From the NCBI RefSeq assembly GCF_008704655.1, contig NZ_CP023688.1, positions 6,191,501 to 6,255,500 on the forward strand: DNA of 64,000 bases. Reading direction: 5' to 3'. Under the pieces are notes generated by a model. That model was not told where the DNA came from. It did not search any database and was given only the letters and a program-made list of their open reading frames with translations. This DNA is from Streptomyces rimosus (GTDB taxonomy: Bacteria; Actinomycetota; Actinomycetes; Streptomycetales; Streptomycetaceae). Position 1 is the first letter of the stretch, and every line of letters starts with the position of its first letter. The translations under genes and the position numbers were made by a program. Below are positions 8,021 through 17,026 of this stretch, in pieces.

Positions 8021-9526
8021 CTAGCGGGAATTCTGCGAGGTGACGGCCGACAGATCCTGTTCGGCCGTCTTTTGACCCGCCATTCGCTGCCGGATCAGAC
8101 CGATGACGACGAGCACCACACCGAACCCGCCGGTGAAGTACAGCTGCATGCGCTGGTTCTCGTCCCGCAGCATCAGCACCAGCACCGCCACCACACCGGC
8201 CAGCGCCACCCACGTCAGCGCGGGGAAGAGCCACATCCGCACCACCAGCTTCTCCGGCGTCTCGCGCTCCAGCCGGCGGCGCATCCGCAGCTGCGCCACG
8301 GCGATGAAGCCCCACACGACGAGGATCGCCGCGCCCACCATGTTCAGCAGCCACTGGAAGACGGTCTCCGGCCACCAGTAGCTGAACAGCACCGCGAGGA
8401 AGCCGAAGGCCGAGCAGAGGACCACCGCGCGGCGCGGCACGCCGCCGCTGACCGTGCGCAGGAAGCGCGGGCCCTGGCCGCGGGCGGACAGGGAGTGCGC
8501 CATCCGGGAGGAGCCGTAGATGTTGGCGTTCATCGCGGACAGCAGCGCGATCAGGATGACCACGTTCATGATCTGTCCGGCCGCCGGGATGTGCAGGTAG
8601 TCCAGGACCGCGACGTACGGGCCGTTCTTGGCGATGTCCGCGTTGTTCCAGGGGATGACGGTCACGATGACCGCCATCGAGCCGACGTAGAACAGCGCGA
8701 TGCGCCACATCGCGGTGCGCACGGCCCGCGCCACGCCGCGCACCGGGTCCTTGGACTCGGCCGCCGCGATCGTCACGGTCTCCAGCCCGCCGTACGCGAA
8801 GACGGAGGCCAGCAGGCCGATCACCAGGCCGTCCGAACCGTTGGGCAGGAACCCGCCGTCGCCGGTCAGATGGGCCGCGCCGGGCGCCGACGTACCGGGC
8901 AGCACGCCGAAGATGGCGAGCAGGCCGAGGACGAGGAAGATGCCGATCGCGGTGATCTTCAGCGCCGCGAACCAGAACTCGAACTCGCCGAAGTTGCTGA
9001 CCGCCGCCAGGTTGGCCCCGCAGAAGACCACCATGAACAGCAGCACCCACATCCAGGGCTGCGTGTCCGGGAACCAGCCGGTCATGATCCCGGCGGCGCC
9101 GATCGCCTCGGCGGCCACCGCCACGCACAGCTGCGCGGTGAACATCCAGCCCGTCGTGAACCCCGCCCACGGGCCGATCGAGCGCCCGGCGTGCACGGAG
9201 AACGAGCCGGAGGCCGGGCTCGCCGCCGCCATCTCGCCGAGCATCCGCATCACCAGCATGACCAGGCAGCCGGAGACGGCGTAGGCGAGGACGATGGAGG
9301 GGCCGGCCGCCGCGATGCCCTCCTTGGAGCCGACGAACAGCCCGGCGCCGATCACGCCGCCGAGGGCGATCATCGACAGATGCCGCTGCTTGAGCCCGTT
9401 GGACAGCGGCGGGGCGGCGTCCGGGCCCGCCGGTGCCGGTCCGGTGCCGTCCGGGGACCGCTCGGCGCCCGGGACCCGGCCGGTCCGCTCGCGCTCGGGC
9501 GTGGTGGACGAAGGTGTCCGATTCAT
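8021..9526 (-). CDS. Amino-acid permease, AAT/APC family (copy 1)
   Basis: A 501-residue inner-membrane secondary transporter with about 12 hydrophobic segments. After a 55-residue hydrophilic, Pro/Gly-rich N-terminus it has the APC signature GLKQRHLSMIALGGVIGAGLFVGS, then helices typical of the AnsP/GabP/LysP subgroup (MRMLGEMAAASPASGSFSVHA in helix 2). The substrate is not predictable; asparagine, GABA or basic or aromatic amino acids are possible. The ATG at 9524-9526 has GGACAGG upstream. The frame stays open far upstream, but only because of GC bias. It is very similar to the permease at 9760-11172 and to that at 14746-16248. Confidence 0.85.
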   Translation of the reverse strand: MNRTPSSTTPERERTGRVPGAERSPDGTGPAPAGPDAAPPLSNGLKQRHLSMIALGGVIGAGLFVGSKEGIAAAGPSIVLAYAVSGCLVMLVMRMLGEMAAASPASGSFSVHAGRSIGPWAGFTTGWMFTAQLCVAVAAEAIGAAGIMTGWFPDTQPWMWVLLFMVVFCGANLAAVSNFGEFEFWFAALKITAIGIFLVLGLLAIFGVLPGTSAPGAAHLTGDGGFLPNGSDGLVIGLLASVFAYGGLETVTIAAAESKDPVRGVARAVRTAMWRIALFYVGSMAVIVTVIPWNNADIAKNGPYVAVLDYLHIPAAGQIMNVVILIALLSAMNANIYGSSRMAHSLSARGQGPRFLRTVSGGVPRRAVVLCSAFGFLAVLFSYWWPETVFQWLLNMVGAAILVVWGFIAVAQLRMRRRLERETPEKLVVRMWLFPALTWVALAGVVAVLVLMLRDENQRMQLYFTGGFGVVLVVIGLIRQRMAGQKTAEQDLSAVTSQNSR

Positions 9527-9759
9527 GGTCGTACCTGTCCCATTAAGTGAGAGCGGAGCGAGACGATCGACGGAAAACGCGCTCAGTTTGAGTGTCCGTG
9601 TCCGCTGAGGGCAACAGTCGTGCAGCAGTTGTTCGGTATTCAGACGAGATCGTGACCGGCCGCATTCACACCGTTGTGACACGTGACCCTGGGTGAGTCG
9701 GAGCGGAAGTGGGGCGACCGGTTCCGGCCGTCCGCCCGCTCCCGGCGCGCGCGGCGCGG

Positions 9760-11172
9760 TCAGCCGCCGGACCGCCGCGCCCGCAGCTCCCGTACGCCCG
9801 CGACCACCAGCACCGCACCGGTCGCGGCGGCCGACCACAGCAGCTGCGGCCGCGCCCCGTCGTCGGTCAGCATCAGCACCAGCACCGCCGCCATGGCCGC
9901 CAGCGCCGTCCAGGTCAGATACGGGAACGCCCACATGCGCAGCGTCAGCTTCTCCGGCGCCGTGCGCTCCAGCTGCCGCCGCAGCCGCAGCTGCGACACC
10001 GCGATCAGGCCCCAGACGAACAGCAGCACCGCGCCGACCGAATTGAGCATGTAGAGGAAGACGGTGTCCGGCCACAGCAGATTCAGCAGTACGGAGACGA
10101 AACCGAACGCCACCGACGACAGCACCGCCCGGCGCGGCACCCCGCCCGCCGTCACCTTCAGCAGCGAACGCGGCGCCTCGCCCCGCTCGGCCAGCGAGAA
10201 GACCATCCGCGACGAGCCGTAGAGGTTGGCGTTGAGCGCCGACAGCAGCGCCACGAAGACGACGACGTTCATGATCTGGCCCGCGCCCGGCACGCCGATG
10301 CTGTCCAGCACCGCCACGTACGGGCTCTTGCCCGGCTGCATCGACGACCAGGGCAGCAGGGTCACCACGACCAGCATCGAGCCCACGTAGAAGAAGAGGA
10401 TGCGCCACACCGCGCTGCGCACCGCGCGCGCCACGTTGCGCGCCGGGTCGTCGGACTCGGCCGCGGCGATGGTGACGACCTCCAGGCCGCCGAAGGCGAA
10501 GGCCACGGCGAGGACGCCGGAGACCACGCCCTGCCAGCCGTTGGGCAGGAAGCCGCCCTGCCCGGTGAGGTTGCTCAGCCCGACCGGGTCGGTGTCCGGC
10601 AGCACGCCGAAGATCGCGAGCAGGCTGAGCACCAGGAACAGCACGATCGCGGCGACCTTCAGCGTCGCGAACCAGAACTCGAACTCGCCGAAGCTCTTGA
10701 CCGCGGTGAGGTTGGCCGCCGTGAACACCAGCATGAAGATCAGCACCCAGCCCCACTGGGGGACCGCCGGCACCCACCCGTTGGCGATCTGCGCCGCGCC
10801 GGTGGCCTCCACCGCCAGCACCACCACCAGCAGGAACCAGTACAGCCACCCCACGCTGAAGCCCGCCCAGCGGCCGAGCGCGCGCTCCGCGTGCACCGAG
10901 AAGGCGCCCGAAGCGGGCATCGCCGAGGACATCTCGCCCAGCATCCGCATGATCAGCATGGCCAGCGCGCCCGCGATCAGATACGACAGCACGATGCCGG
11001 GCCCGGCCACCGCGATCCCGGCGCCGGAGCCCACGAACAGGCCCGCGCCGATCACCCCGCCCAGCCCGAGCATGGTCAGATGGCGCTGTTTGAGCCCGGC
11101 GGACAGCGGCTCGCGCCCCCCGCCGCCATCGCTGAGCGGCGGCGTTCCTGCGGCGGTGGGTGCGTCGTGCAT
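9760..11172 (-). CDS. Amino-acid permease, AAT/APC family (copy 2)
   Basis: A 470-residue membrane transporter of the same subgroup as its downstream neighbour, in the same orientation with a 233-bp gap. The signature LKQRHLTMLGLGGVIGAGLFVGSGAG opens helix 1 and LGEMSSAMPASGAFSVHAERALG follows helix 2. The hydrophilic N-terminus is shorter (about 30 residues). The ATG at 11170-11172 has a modest GAGAG upstream. The two genes look like an old duplication, although their N-terminal tails and loops have diverged. The substrate is unknown. The gap to copy 1 is long enough for a separate promoter. Confidence 0.85.
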   Translation of the reverse strand: MHDAPTAAGTPPLSDGGGGREPLSAGLKQRHLTMLGLGGVIGAGLFVGSGAGIAVAGPGIVLSYLIAGALAMLIMRMLGEMSSAMPASGAFSVHAERALGRWAGFSVGWLYWFLLVVVLAVEATGAAQIANGWVPAVPQWGWVLIFMLVFTAANLTAVKSFGEFEFWFATLKVAAIVLFLVLSLLAIFGVLPDTDPVGLSNLTGQGGFLPNGWQGVVSGVLAVAFAFGGLEVVTIAAAESDDPARNVARAVRSAVWRILFFYVGSMLVVVTLLPWSSMQPGKSPYVAVLDSIGVPGAGQIMNVVVFVALLSALNANLYGSSRMVFSLAERGEAPRSLLKVTAGGVPRRAVLSSVAFGFVSVLLNLLWPDTVFLYMLNSVGAVLLFVWGLIAVSQLRLRRQLERTAPEKLTLRMWAFPYLTWTALAAMAAVLVLMLTDDGARPQLLWSAAATGAVLVVAGVRELRARRSGG

Positions 11173-11484
11173 GGGCTCGTACTCTCGCAAAAGGTCTTTG
11201 GGGGAACTCCACAGGGCCCCGCGTCGTTCCCCCAGTTTCCCCGCCCGTCGCGCGCTACCACAAAATGCGCGCCCGTCCGTGGCGCCTTCCGTGATGAGCA
11301 TCACGTGACCTGCGAAGACCGCCGACGGGCCGGTACGCCCCAAGGGTCCGGGCGATGTTCGGAACTCTCCAAGGAGACCATTGCGCCTTTGTCGCCGCCA
11401 CACGATGATCGGCCGAGGGGCGCTGGACTAACGTCAACGCGTCCCCGGACTGTCCCCGCCCGACTCACACCCGCGGAGTTCCCG
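11173..11484. other. Divergent region between permease copy 2 and bioY
   Basis: This 312-bp stretch contains no gene. TAACGT (11429-11434), about 50 bp before bioY, could be a -10 box, but no clear -35 accompanies it. I see no biotin-repressor palindrome that I can support. Confidence 0.4.
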
Positions 11485-12084
11485 ATGAGCACTGCCGACG
11501 CAACCACCAGGCCCGGTGCGGTCCTGGCCGATCTGCTGCCCGCCGCCGGCGCCACCCGCGCCCGTGCCCGCGACGCCGCGCTGATCGCCGGCGGCGCCGC
11601 GCTCACCGGCATCGCCGCGCAGATCGCCCTCCCGGTCCCCGGCTCCCCGGTCCCGGTCACCGGCCAGACCTTCGCCGCGCTGCTCGTCGGCGCCTCGCTC
11701 GGCGCGGGCCGCGGCTTCCTGTCGCTCGGCCTGTACGCGCTGCTCGGCATGGCGGGCCTGCCCTGGTTCGCGAACGGTGCCTCCGGCGCGGGCGGCGCGA
11801 CCTTCGGTTACGTCCTCGGCATGCTCCTCGCCGCCACCGCGGTCGGCGCGCTGGCCCGCCGCGGCGGCGATCGCGGCCCGCTGCGCACCGTCGGCACGAT
11901 GGCCGTCGGCACGGCCCTGATCTACGCGGTCGGCGTCCCCTTCCTCGCGCTGAGCACCGGCATGCCGTTCGGCCAGGCCGTCGCGGCCGGTCTCGTCCCG
12001 TTCCTGATCGGCGACGCCCTCAAGGCCGCGCTGGCGATGGGCGCGCTGCCCACCGCGTGGAAGCTGCTCGGCCGCCGCGGCTGA
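11485..12084 (+). CDS. bioY: Biotin transporter BioY
   Basis: A 199-residue hydrophobic protein with about six membrane segments, the substrate-binding S component of the biotin ECF transporter. BioY can also take up biotin on its own. Recognisable parts are AAQIALPVPGSPVPVTGQTFAALLVGA (the conserved VPVTxQTF stretch) and the loop LLGMAGLPWFANGASG. No bioM or bioN ATPase/T-component genes are adjacent, so it acts alone or with a shared ECF module encoded elsewhere. The ATG at 11485 has GCGGAG upstream. Single copy, followed directly by a terminator. Confidence 0.9.
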   Translation: MSTADATTRPGAVLADLLPAAGATRARARDAALIAGGAALTGIAAQIALPVPGSPVPVTGQTFAALLVGASLGAGRGFLSLGLYALLGMAGLPWFANGASGAGGATFGYVLGMLLAATAVGALARRGGDRGPLRTVGTMAVGTALIYAVGVPFLALSTGMPFGQAVAAGLVPFLIGDALKAALAMGALPTAWKLLGRRG

Positions 12085-12110
12085 CCCCGCGCGCCCCGCG
12101 CCGTACGGAC

Positions 12111-12151
12111 CGGGCCCCGCACCACCACCTCGCGTGGCGGCGCGGGGCCCG
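12111..12151 (+). terminator. Terminator after bioY
   Basis: CGGGCCCCGC (12111-12120) pairs with GCGGGGCCCG (12142-12151). It lies 26 bp past the bioY stop and just before the end of the convergent LPQTG gene. There is no U tract, as is common in Streptomyces. Confidence 0.65.
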
Positions 12152-12183
12152 TCCGCGTTCCGTGCCCGTCCGGTTCCAACCCC

Positions 12184-12939
12184 TCACCTGCGGCTCTGCC
12201 GACGGGTGGTGATCCATACCCCGGTCCCCCCGAGGACCAGCAGCGCCGCGGCGGCGCCCGCCAGCGGCAGCACCGAGGGAGCGCCCGTCTGCGGCAGCCG
12301 CTCACCGGGCGCCGCGGAACCGGACTCCGACGGCGCCGGGGTGCTGGTCGCCGAACCGGCCGGTACGTTCGCCGTGTTCAGCATCAGCGGGGTGTCCGGC
12401 GCGTCCGACACCGGATGACGCGTGCCGAAATTCACCGGTCCCTGCTGCCACAGCACCGTGTCCGAGTTTCCCAGTGTCACCGGCAGACAGATCTGCCCCT
12501 GCTTTTTCAGATCGAAATGCGCGGTGACGTCGAACGTACGGCTCTTACCGCTCGCCAGGGAACTGATGGCACACGAATACGCGCTGTTCGCGCTCGCTGG
12601 CAACTGCCCCTCGGGCACCTTCGTGCACCCGGCCACATTCTTCACCGTCAGCCCCTGGAATCCGGCCACCGTCAGCCGGATCGCGCCGGTGTCCTTGCCG
12701 CCCTTGTTGGTGACCTTGGCGGTCAGCGTGGTCGCGCCGGTCGCGGTCTGCACCGAAATCCGCTCCGGCAGCTCGGTGGTCACCCGATAGCCGGCCGGCG
12801 CTGCGGAACCGGCCTTTCCGCCCGCGCTGCTGCCGGGCGCCGGATCGGCCGCCAGGGCCGCCGGACCGGCCGCCAGCGTCAGCGCGGCGGCCGCCGCCGA
12901 AATCATGAACGCACCTTTTCCCGCTCGGATCGTGTCCAT
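12184..12939 (-). CDS. LPQTG-anchored cell-surface protein
   Basis: A 251-residue exported protein of unknown function. It starts at the ATG at 12937-12939, with GGGGGG upstream. Residues 1-35 form a Sec signal peptide (MDTIRAGKGAFMISAAAAALTLA...ALAA). A beta-sandwich-like middle domain (VTTELPERISVQTATGATTLTAKVTNKGG) resembles DUF11/CARDB-type repeats, and its two cysteine pairs (VAGCTK, YSCAI, QICLP) may form disulfides. A Ser/Thr/Pro/Ala linker leads to the sortase signal LPQTG, a hydrophobic segment and the basic tail TTRRQSRR. A sortase would attach it to peptidoglycan, but no sortase gene is nearby. It is divergent from the kinase gene with an 82-bp gap, so the two may be co-regulated. 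Confidence 0.8.
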   Translation of the reverse strand: MDTIRAGKGAFMISAAAAALTLAAGPAALAADPAPGSSAGGKAGSAAPAGYRVTTELPERISVQTATGATTLTAKVTNKGGKDTGAIRLTVAGFQGLTVKNVAGCTKVPEGQLPASANSAYSCAISSLASGKSRTFDVTAHFDLKKQGQICLPVTLGNSDTVLWQQGPVNFGTRHPVSDAPDTPLMLNTANVPAGSATSTPAPSESGSAAPGERLPQTGAPSVLPLAGAAAALLVLGGTGVWITTRRQSRR

Positions 12940-13021
12940 TCTCGAACCCCCCTTTTCCGCATCCTCGGCCGAGGTATTTGATGGGTACCACAAGATTCCG
13001 CGGGTGCTGTGGGGGCTGGGC

Positions 13022-14785
13022 ATGGTGGGGAATACGAGCGAGGCGGGACCCGGCCGGCTGGCGGCCGGCCGTTACCGTCTGCTGGAACTGATCGGCCGCG
13101 GCGGAATGGGACGGGTGTGGCGCGCCCGCGACGAAATCCTCGACCGGTGGGTCGCGGTCAAGGAAATACGCATCGACGAACGCGTCGGCGAGGAGAGCGT
13201 GGTGCAGCGCGAGCGCAGCCTGCGCGAGGCCCGCGCCACCGCCCGTATCGACCATCCCAACGTGGTGCGGGTGCACGACGTGGCCGAGGAGGGCGACCGG
13301 CTGTGGATCGTGATGCAGCTGGTCCAGGCCCGCTCCCTGGAACAGATCCTCGCCCAGGACGGCCCGCTGACCCCGGAGGCGGCGGCCCGGGTCGGCACCG
13401 GACTGGCCCGCGCGCTGCGCGAGGTGCACGCGGTGGGCGTACTCCACCGGGACGTCAAGCCCGGCAACGTCCTGATCGACGACCGCGGCGCGGTGGTGCT
13501 CACCGACTTCGGCATCGCGGCCATGCAGGACGCCACCGCCCTCACCATGGCGGGCATGCTCATCGGCTCGCCGGACTACATGGCGCCCGAGCGGGTGGCG
13601 GGCGAGGAACAGGGCCCGCCCTCCGACCTGTGGTCGCTGGGCGCCACCCTGTGCGCGGCGGTGGCGGGCCAGTCACCGTTCACCCGCGCCACGACCCTCG
13701 CCACGCTGCACGCGGTGCTGCACGAGGAGCCCGCGATCCCGCCCGCCGCGGGCCCGCTGCGCGAGGTGCTGGTCGCCCTGTTCAACAAGGCGCCCGAGGC
13801 GCGCCCCACTCTGGCGGAGGTCGAGGCACGGCTGGAGCCGCTGGTACGGCAGGCCGCGGCGGCGGCCCCGACGGCGGCGATGAGCGCGGCGGCGGCCGTG
13901 GACGTCCGTACGCCCACGGTGGCCGACCCGGCACCGGACCGCTCCGAGGCGGGGGAGCGGGTGAGGGGGGAACCAGCGGGAGCGGTGCGGCCCGAAGCGG
14001 AAGCGGTGCGGCCCGAGGCCAAGGTGCCGCTTGAAGCCGAGGTGTCACCCAACGCCGAGGAGCCACCCGAAGCCGAGGTGCCGCCCGCCGAGATGCCGTC
14101 CGAATCCGGGACACCCCCGGAGACCGTCCCCGTAAAGACCCCCTCCGCACCCCCACCACCCCCGCCGTCCCGCCCCCGTCGCAAGGGCCACGCCCTGCTC
14201 GCCGCCGGGGGCGTCGCCGTATCGGCCGCCGCGGTCGTGGTGGTCGTCGTGCTGGCGCAGGGTGCGGATTCCGGTGGTACGGGCGGTGCCGGTGCGGGGT
14301 CCGGGCGTCCCACCACGGCCGGTGCGAGTACCGCCCCTACGACCGGCGGCCCGGCGGCCACGGCCGGGTCCCGCCGTACGGAGAACGGGTTCAGCTGGAT
14401 TCCGCCCGCGGGCTGGAACCGTACCGAGGAGTCGTCCAGCCACGTCACGTACAGCACGAAGGACGGCTCCACGCTCGTCTCGGCGCGCCAGGACCCGTCA
14501 TCGGGCGGCGATCTGCTGACCGTCTGGCGGCAGTACGAGGCGCAGCAGCACGATGTGCCGGGCTACCGCAGGACGCGGCTGGAGCGCACGACCTTCCAGG
14601 GGCACCCGGCCGTCGTGTGGGAATTCGCCTACCTCAGGGACGGCCGGCCGGCCCATGGGCGGCAGCTCGGCTTCCGTACCGGGTACCGGACCTATCAGGT
14701 CAACCTCTGGTACCTGGATTCCGCCGGGGCCGCCGCCCTGCGCGCCTACGACCGGGTCAAGGAGTCCTTCCGCGCGTCCCCCTGA
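13022..14785 (+). CDS. Membrane-anchored Ser/Thr protein kinase (PASTA-less Pkn type)
   Basis: A 587-residue Hanks-type kinase. The cytoplasmic kinase domain (about residues 17-275) has the glycine loop LIGRGGMGRVW, the lysine of VAVKEIR, the catalytic loop LHRDVKPGNVLI, LTDFGIA, and APERVAG in the activation segment. A Pro/Glu/Ala-rich repeat linker follows (about 320-385, with tandem PEAE/PEAK/LEAE/PNAE units). Then come one transmembrane helix (about 390-413, AVVVVVVLAQG) and an extracellular domain with the pattern FSWIPPAGWNRTEE...STLVSARQDP seen in many Streptomyces kinases. No PASTA repeats are present. The start is the ATG at 13022 or the adjacent GTG at 13025. Its last 40 bp overlap the tail of the convergent permease. 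Confidence 0.88.
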   Translation: MVGNTSEAGPGRLAAGRYRLLELIGRGGMGRVWRARDEILDRWVAVKEIRIDERVGEESVVQRERSLREARATARIDHPNVVRVHDVAEEGDRLWIVMQLVQARSLEQILAQDGPLTPEAAARVGTGLARALREVHAVGVLHRDVKPGNVLIDDRGAVVLTDFGIAAMQDATALTMAGMLIGSPDYMAPERVAGEEQGPPSDLWSLGATLCAAVAGQSPFTRATTLATLHAVLHEEPAIPPAAGPLREVLVALFNKAPEARPTLAEVEARLEPLVRQAAAAAPTAAMSAAAAVDVRTPTVADPAPDRSEAGERVRGEPAGAVRPEAEAVRPEAKVPLEAEVSPNAEEPPEAEVPPAEMPSESGTPPETVPVKTPSAPPPPPPSRPRRKGHALLAAGGVAVSAAAVVVVVVLAQGADSGGTGGAGAGSGRPTTAGASTAPTTGGPAATAGSRRTENGFSWIPPAGWNRTEESSSHVTYSTKDGSTLVSARQDPSSGGDLLTVWRQYEAQQHDVPGYRRTRLERTTFQGHPAVVWEFAYLRDGRPAHGRQLGFRTGYRTYQVNLWYLDSAGAAALRAYDRVKESFRASP

Positions 14786-16248
14786 TCCGCCGGGCCGCCG
14801 TCCGCCGCGGTCACCGCACCGCCCGCGGCCTTGCGGCGGCGGTCCAGCACCAGGCCCACGGCCAGCACGACCACGGCCGCGACCACCGACAGCACCATCT
14901 GCTTGCGCCCGTCGGGGTTGTAGAACATGTAGCCGATGACGAACAGGATCAGCGCGATCGTGGCGTACGTCAGGTACGGGTACAGCCACATCCGTACCGT
15001 CAGCCGCTCCGGCATCTCCCGCTCGATGACCTTGCGCATCCGCAGCTGCGAGAAGCAGATGACCAGCCAGACGAAGAGCGCCACCGCGCCGGAGGAGTTC
15101 AGCAGGAACTCGAAGACGGTGTCCTTCGAGGTGTAGCTGAAGATCGTCGCGACGAAGCCGAAGGCGACCGAGGCCCAGATGGCGGTCGCCGGGACGCCGC
15201 CCTTGTTCACCCGCGCGAAGGACTTCGGCGCGTCGCCCCGCTCACCGAGCGAGAACGCCATCCGGGAGGCGGTGTACAGGCCGGAGTTCAGGCAGGACAG
15301 CACGGCGGTGAGCACCACGATGTCCATGACGGTGCCGGCCGCCGGGATGTCCAGCGACTTCAGCACGGCCACGTACGGGCTCTTGTCGAGCGCCGGGTCG
15401 TCCCACGGCAGCAGCGTCACGATCACCGTGATCGAGCCGATGTAGAAGAGCGCGATCCGCCAGATGACGCTGTTGACGGCCTTGCGGACGGCCTGCACCG
15501 GGTTGGGCGACTCGCTCGCCGCCAGGGTGACGATCTCGCTGCCCATGAAGGAGAAGACCACCAGCAGCATGCCGGAGAGGATCGCGCCGGGCCCGTTCGG
15601 CAGGAACCCGCCGTGGCCGGTCAGGTTCGCCATGCCCACCGCGTGGTCGCCGGGCGGCAGACCGAAGATCGCCAGCGCGCCGATCACGATGAACACCACG
15701 ATCGCCACGACCTTGATGCCGGCGAACCAGAACTCGAACTCGCCGAAGGACCCGACGGAGATCAGGTTGGTGCCGGTCAGCACGATCATCACCAGCAGCG
15801 CCCACGCCCACTGCGGGACGGCGGGGACCCAGCCGGTCAGGATCGAGGCGGCGGCGGTCGCCTCGACGGCCAGCACGACCGACCAGAAGAACCAGTACAG
15901 CCAGCCGATGGTGAAGCCCGCCCAGCGGCCCAGCGCCCGGTCCGCGTAGGCGGAGAACGAGCCGGAGGTGGGGGAGGCGGCGGCCATCTCGCCCAGCATC
16001 CGCATCACCAGGACGACCAGCAGGCCGGTCAGCGCGTACGAGATCAGGATGCCGGGGCCGGCGGCCGCGATGCCGGCGCCGGAGCCCACGAACAGGCCCG
16101 CGCCGATCACGCCGCCGATGGCGATCATCGACAGATGGCGGTTCTTCAGACCTGCCTGAAGGCCGTCGGGAGACTGGCCTCCGCCGGGGCCGCCGCCGGG
16201 GTTCCCGGCTGCCTTGCCCGCGTTCATGGTCGGCGGATGCGCGCCCAT
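14746..16248 (-). CDS. Amino-acid permease, AAT/APC family (copy 3)
   Basis: A 500-residue transporter of the same subgroup as the two permeases 4-5 kb to the left. Its hydrophilic glycine-rich N-terminus precedes GLKNRHLSMIAIGGVIGAGLFVGSGAG, and helix 2 ends LGEMAAASPTSGSFSAYADRALG. The start at 16248 has AGAAGGA 9 nt upstream; a second in-frame ATG lies at 16225-16227. The 3' end overlaps the kinase gene by 40 bp tail to tail, so read-through from either gene would give antisense RNA to the other. The substrate is unknown. Confidence 0.87.
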   Translation of the reverse strand: MGAHPPTMNAGKAAGNPGGGPGGGQSPDGLQAGLKNRHLSMIAIGGVIGAGLFVGSGAGIAAAGPGILISYALTGLLVVLVMRMLGEMAAASPTSGSFSAYADRALGRWAGFTIGWLYWFFWSVVLAVEATAAASILTGWVPAVPQWAWALLVMIVLTGTNLISVGSFGEFEFWFAGIKVVAIVVFIVIGALAIFGLPPGDHAVGMANLTGHGGFLPNGPGAILSGMLLVVFSFMGSEIVTLAASESPNPVQAVRKAVNSVIWRIALFYIGSITVIVTLLPWDDPALDKSPYVAVLKSLDIPAAGTVMDIVVLTAVLSCLNSGLYTASRMAFSLGERGDAPKSFARVNKGGVPATAIWASVAFGFVATIFSYTSKDTVFEFLLNSSGAVALFVWLVICFSQLRMRKVIEREMPERLTVRMWLYPYLTYATIALILFVIGYMFYNPDGRKQMVLSVVAAVVVLAVGLVLDRRRKAAGGAVTAADGGPADQGDARKDSLTRS

Positions 16249-16452
16249 GTGCACCGTCCTTCTGTGGTTCTCGGTGTCGAGTCCCCGCATTAGAACTGCG
16301 TTAACGGCCGTTTTGGAAGATCTGAATCCGGATCGTTGTGTGGATCTCATTTCCGCATGTCATCGCGTGTACACCGCACGTATGACCGGAGGGAACCCCG
16401 GCGGCACCTACCCCGGGCCCGATCGCCCACACACTCGTGCAACACTCGGCAC

Positions 16453-16941
16453 ATGCGCGTGTATCTCGGCTCCGACCATGCCGGTTTCGAACTGAAGAAT
16501 CACCTCGTCGAGTGGCTCAAGGCCCACGGCCACGAGCCCGTGGACTGCGGCCCGCACATCTACGACGCCGTGGACGACTACCCGCCGTTCTGCCTGCGCG
16601 CCGCCGAGCGGACCGCGGCCGACCCGGAGAGCCTGGGCATCGTCATCGGCGGTTCGGGCAACGGCGAGCAGATCGCCGCCAACAAGGTCAAGGGCGTACG
16701 GGCGGTACTGGCCTGGAGCGAGGAGACCGCCAAGCTGGGCCGCGAGCACAACAACGCCAACGTGATCTCGGTCGGCGGCCGGATGCACACCCAGGACGAG
16801 GCGACGAAGTTCATCGAGGTGTTCCTGGCCACGCCGTACTCGAACGAGGAGCGGCACACCCGCCGCATCGAGATGCTCTCCCGCTACGAGACCACCGGCG
16901 AGCTCCCGGAGATCCCGGCCCACCACCCGCAGCAGGGCTGA
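16453..16941 (+). CDS. rpiB: Ribose-5-phosphate isomerase B
   Basis: A 162-residue RpiB/LacA-fold enzyme interconverting ribose-5-phosphate and ribulose-5-phosphate in the pentose-phosphate pathway. The start MRVYLGSDHAGFELK carries the conserved GSDHAG. The phosphate-binding loop GIVIGGSGNGEQIAANK follows; the serine in GGSG replaces the cysteine of E. coli RpiB (GTGIG with Cys66), as in mycobacterial RpiB, so catalysis would use the mycobacterial-type glutamate (GEQ). HNNANVISVGGR is also typical. There is no Shine-Dalgarno sequence before the ATG at 16453, so the mRNA may be leaderless. The next gene starts 85 bp downstream in the same direction. Confidence 0.92.
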   Translation: MRVYLGSDHAGFELKNHLVEWLKAHGHEPVDCGPHIYDAVDDYPPFCLRAAERTAADPESLGIVIGGSGNGEQIAANKVKGVRAVLAWSEETAKLGREHNNANVISVGGRMHTQDEATKFIEVFLATPYSNEERHTRRIEMLSRYETTGELPEIPAHHPQQG

Positions 16942-17026
16942 GCCCGTCTTCCGTACCGCCCGCGCCACCGAAGGCGCGGGCGGGCGCGGTCCGTTCCCGT
17001 ACCACCCGCCGAGGAGGCACCGGCCC

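Noticed and set aside
8021..11212. Open frame of 1063 codons covering permease copy 1 and much of copy 2
   Set aside because: Copy 1 alone has a proper start; the upstream part is antisense-like readout of copy 2 in another frame. There is no fused transporter.
11173..11484. BirA/BioQ operator before bioY
   Set aside because: No sequence in the gap matches the published sites well enough to claim one.
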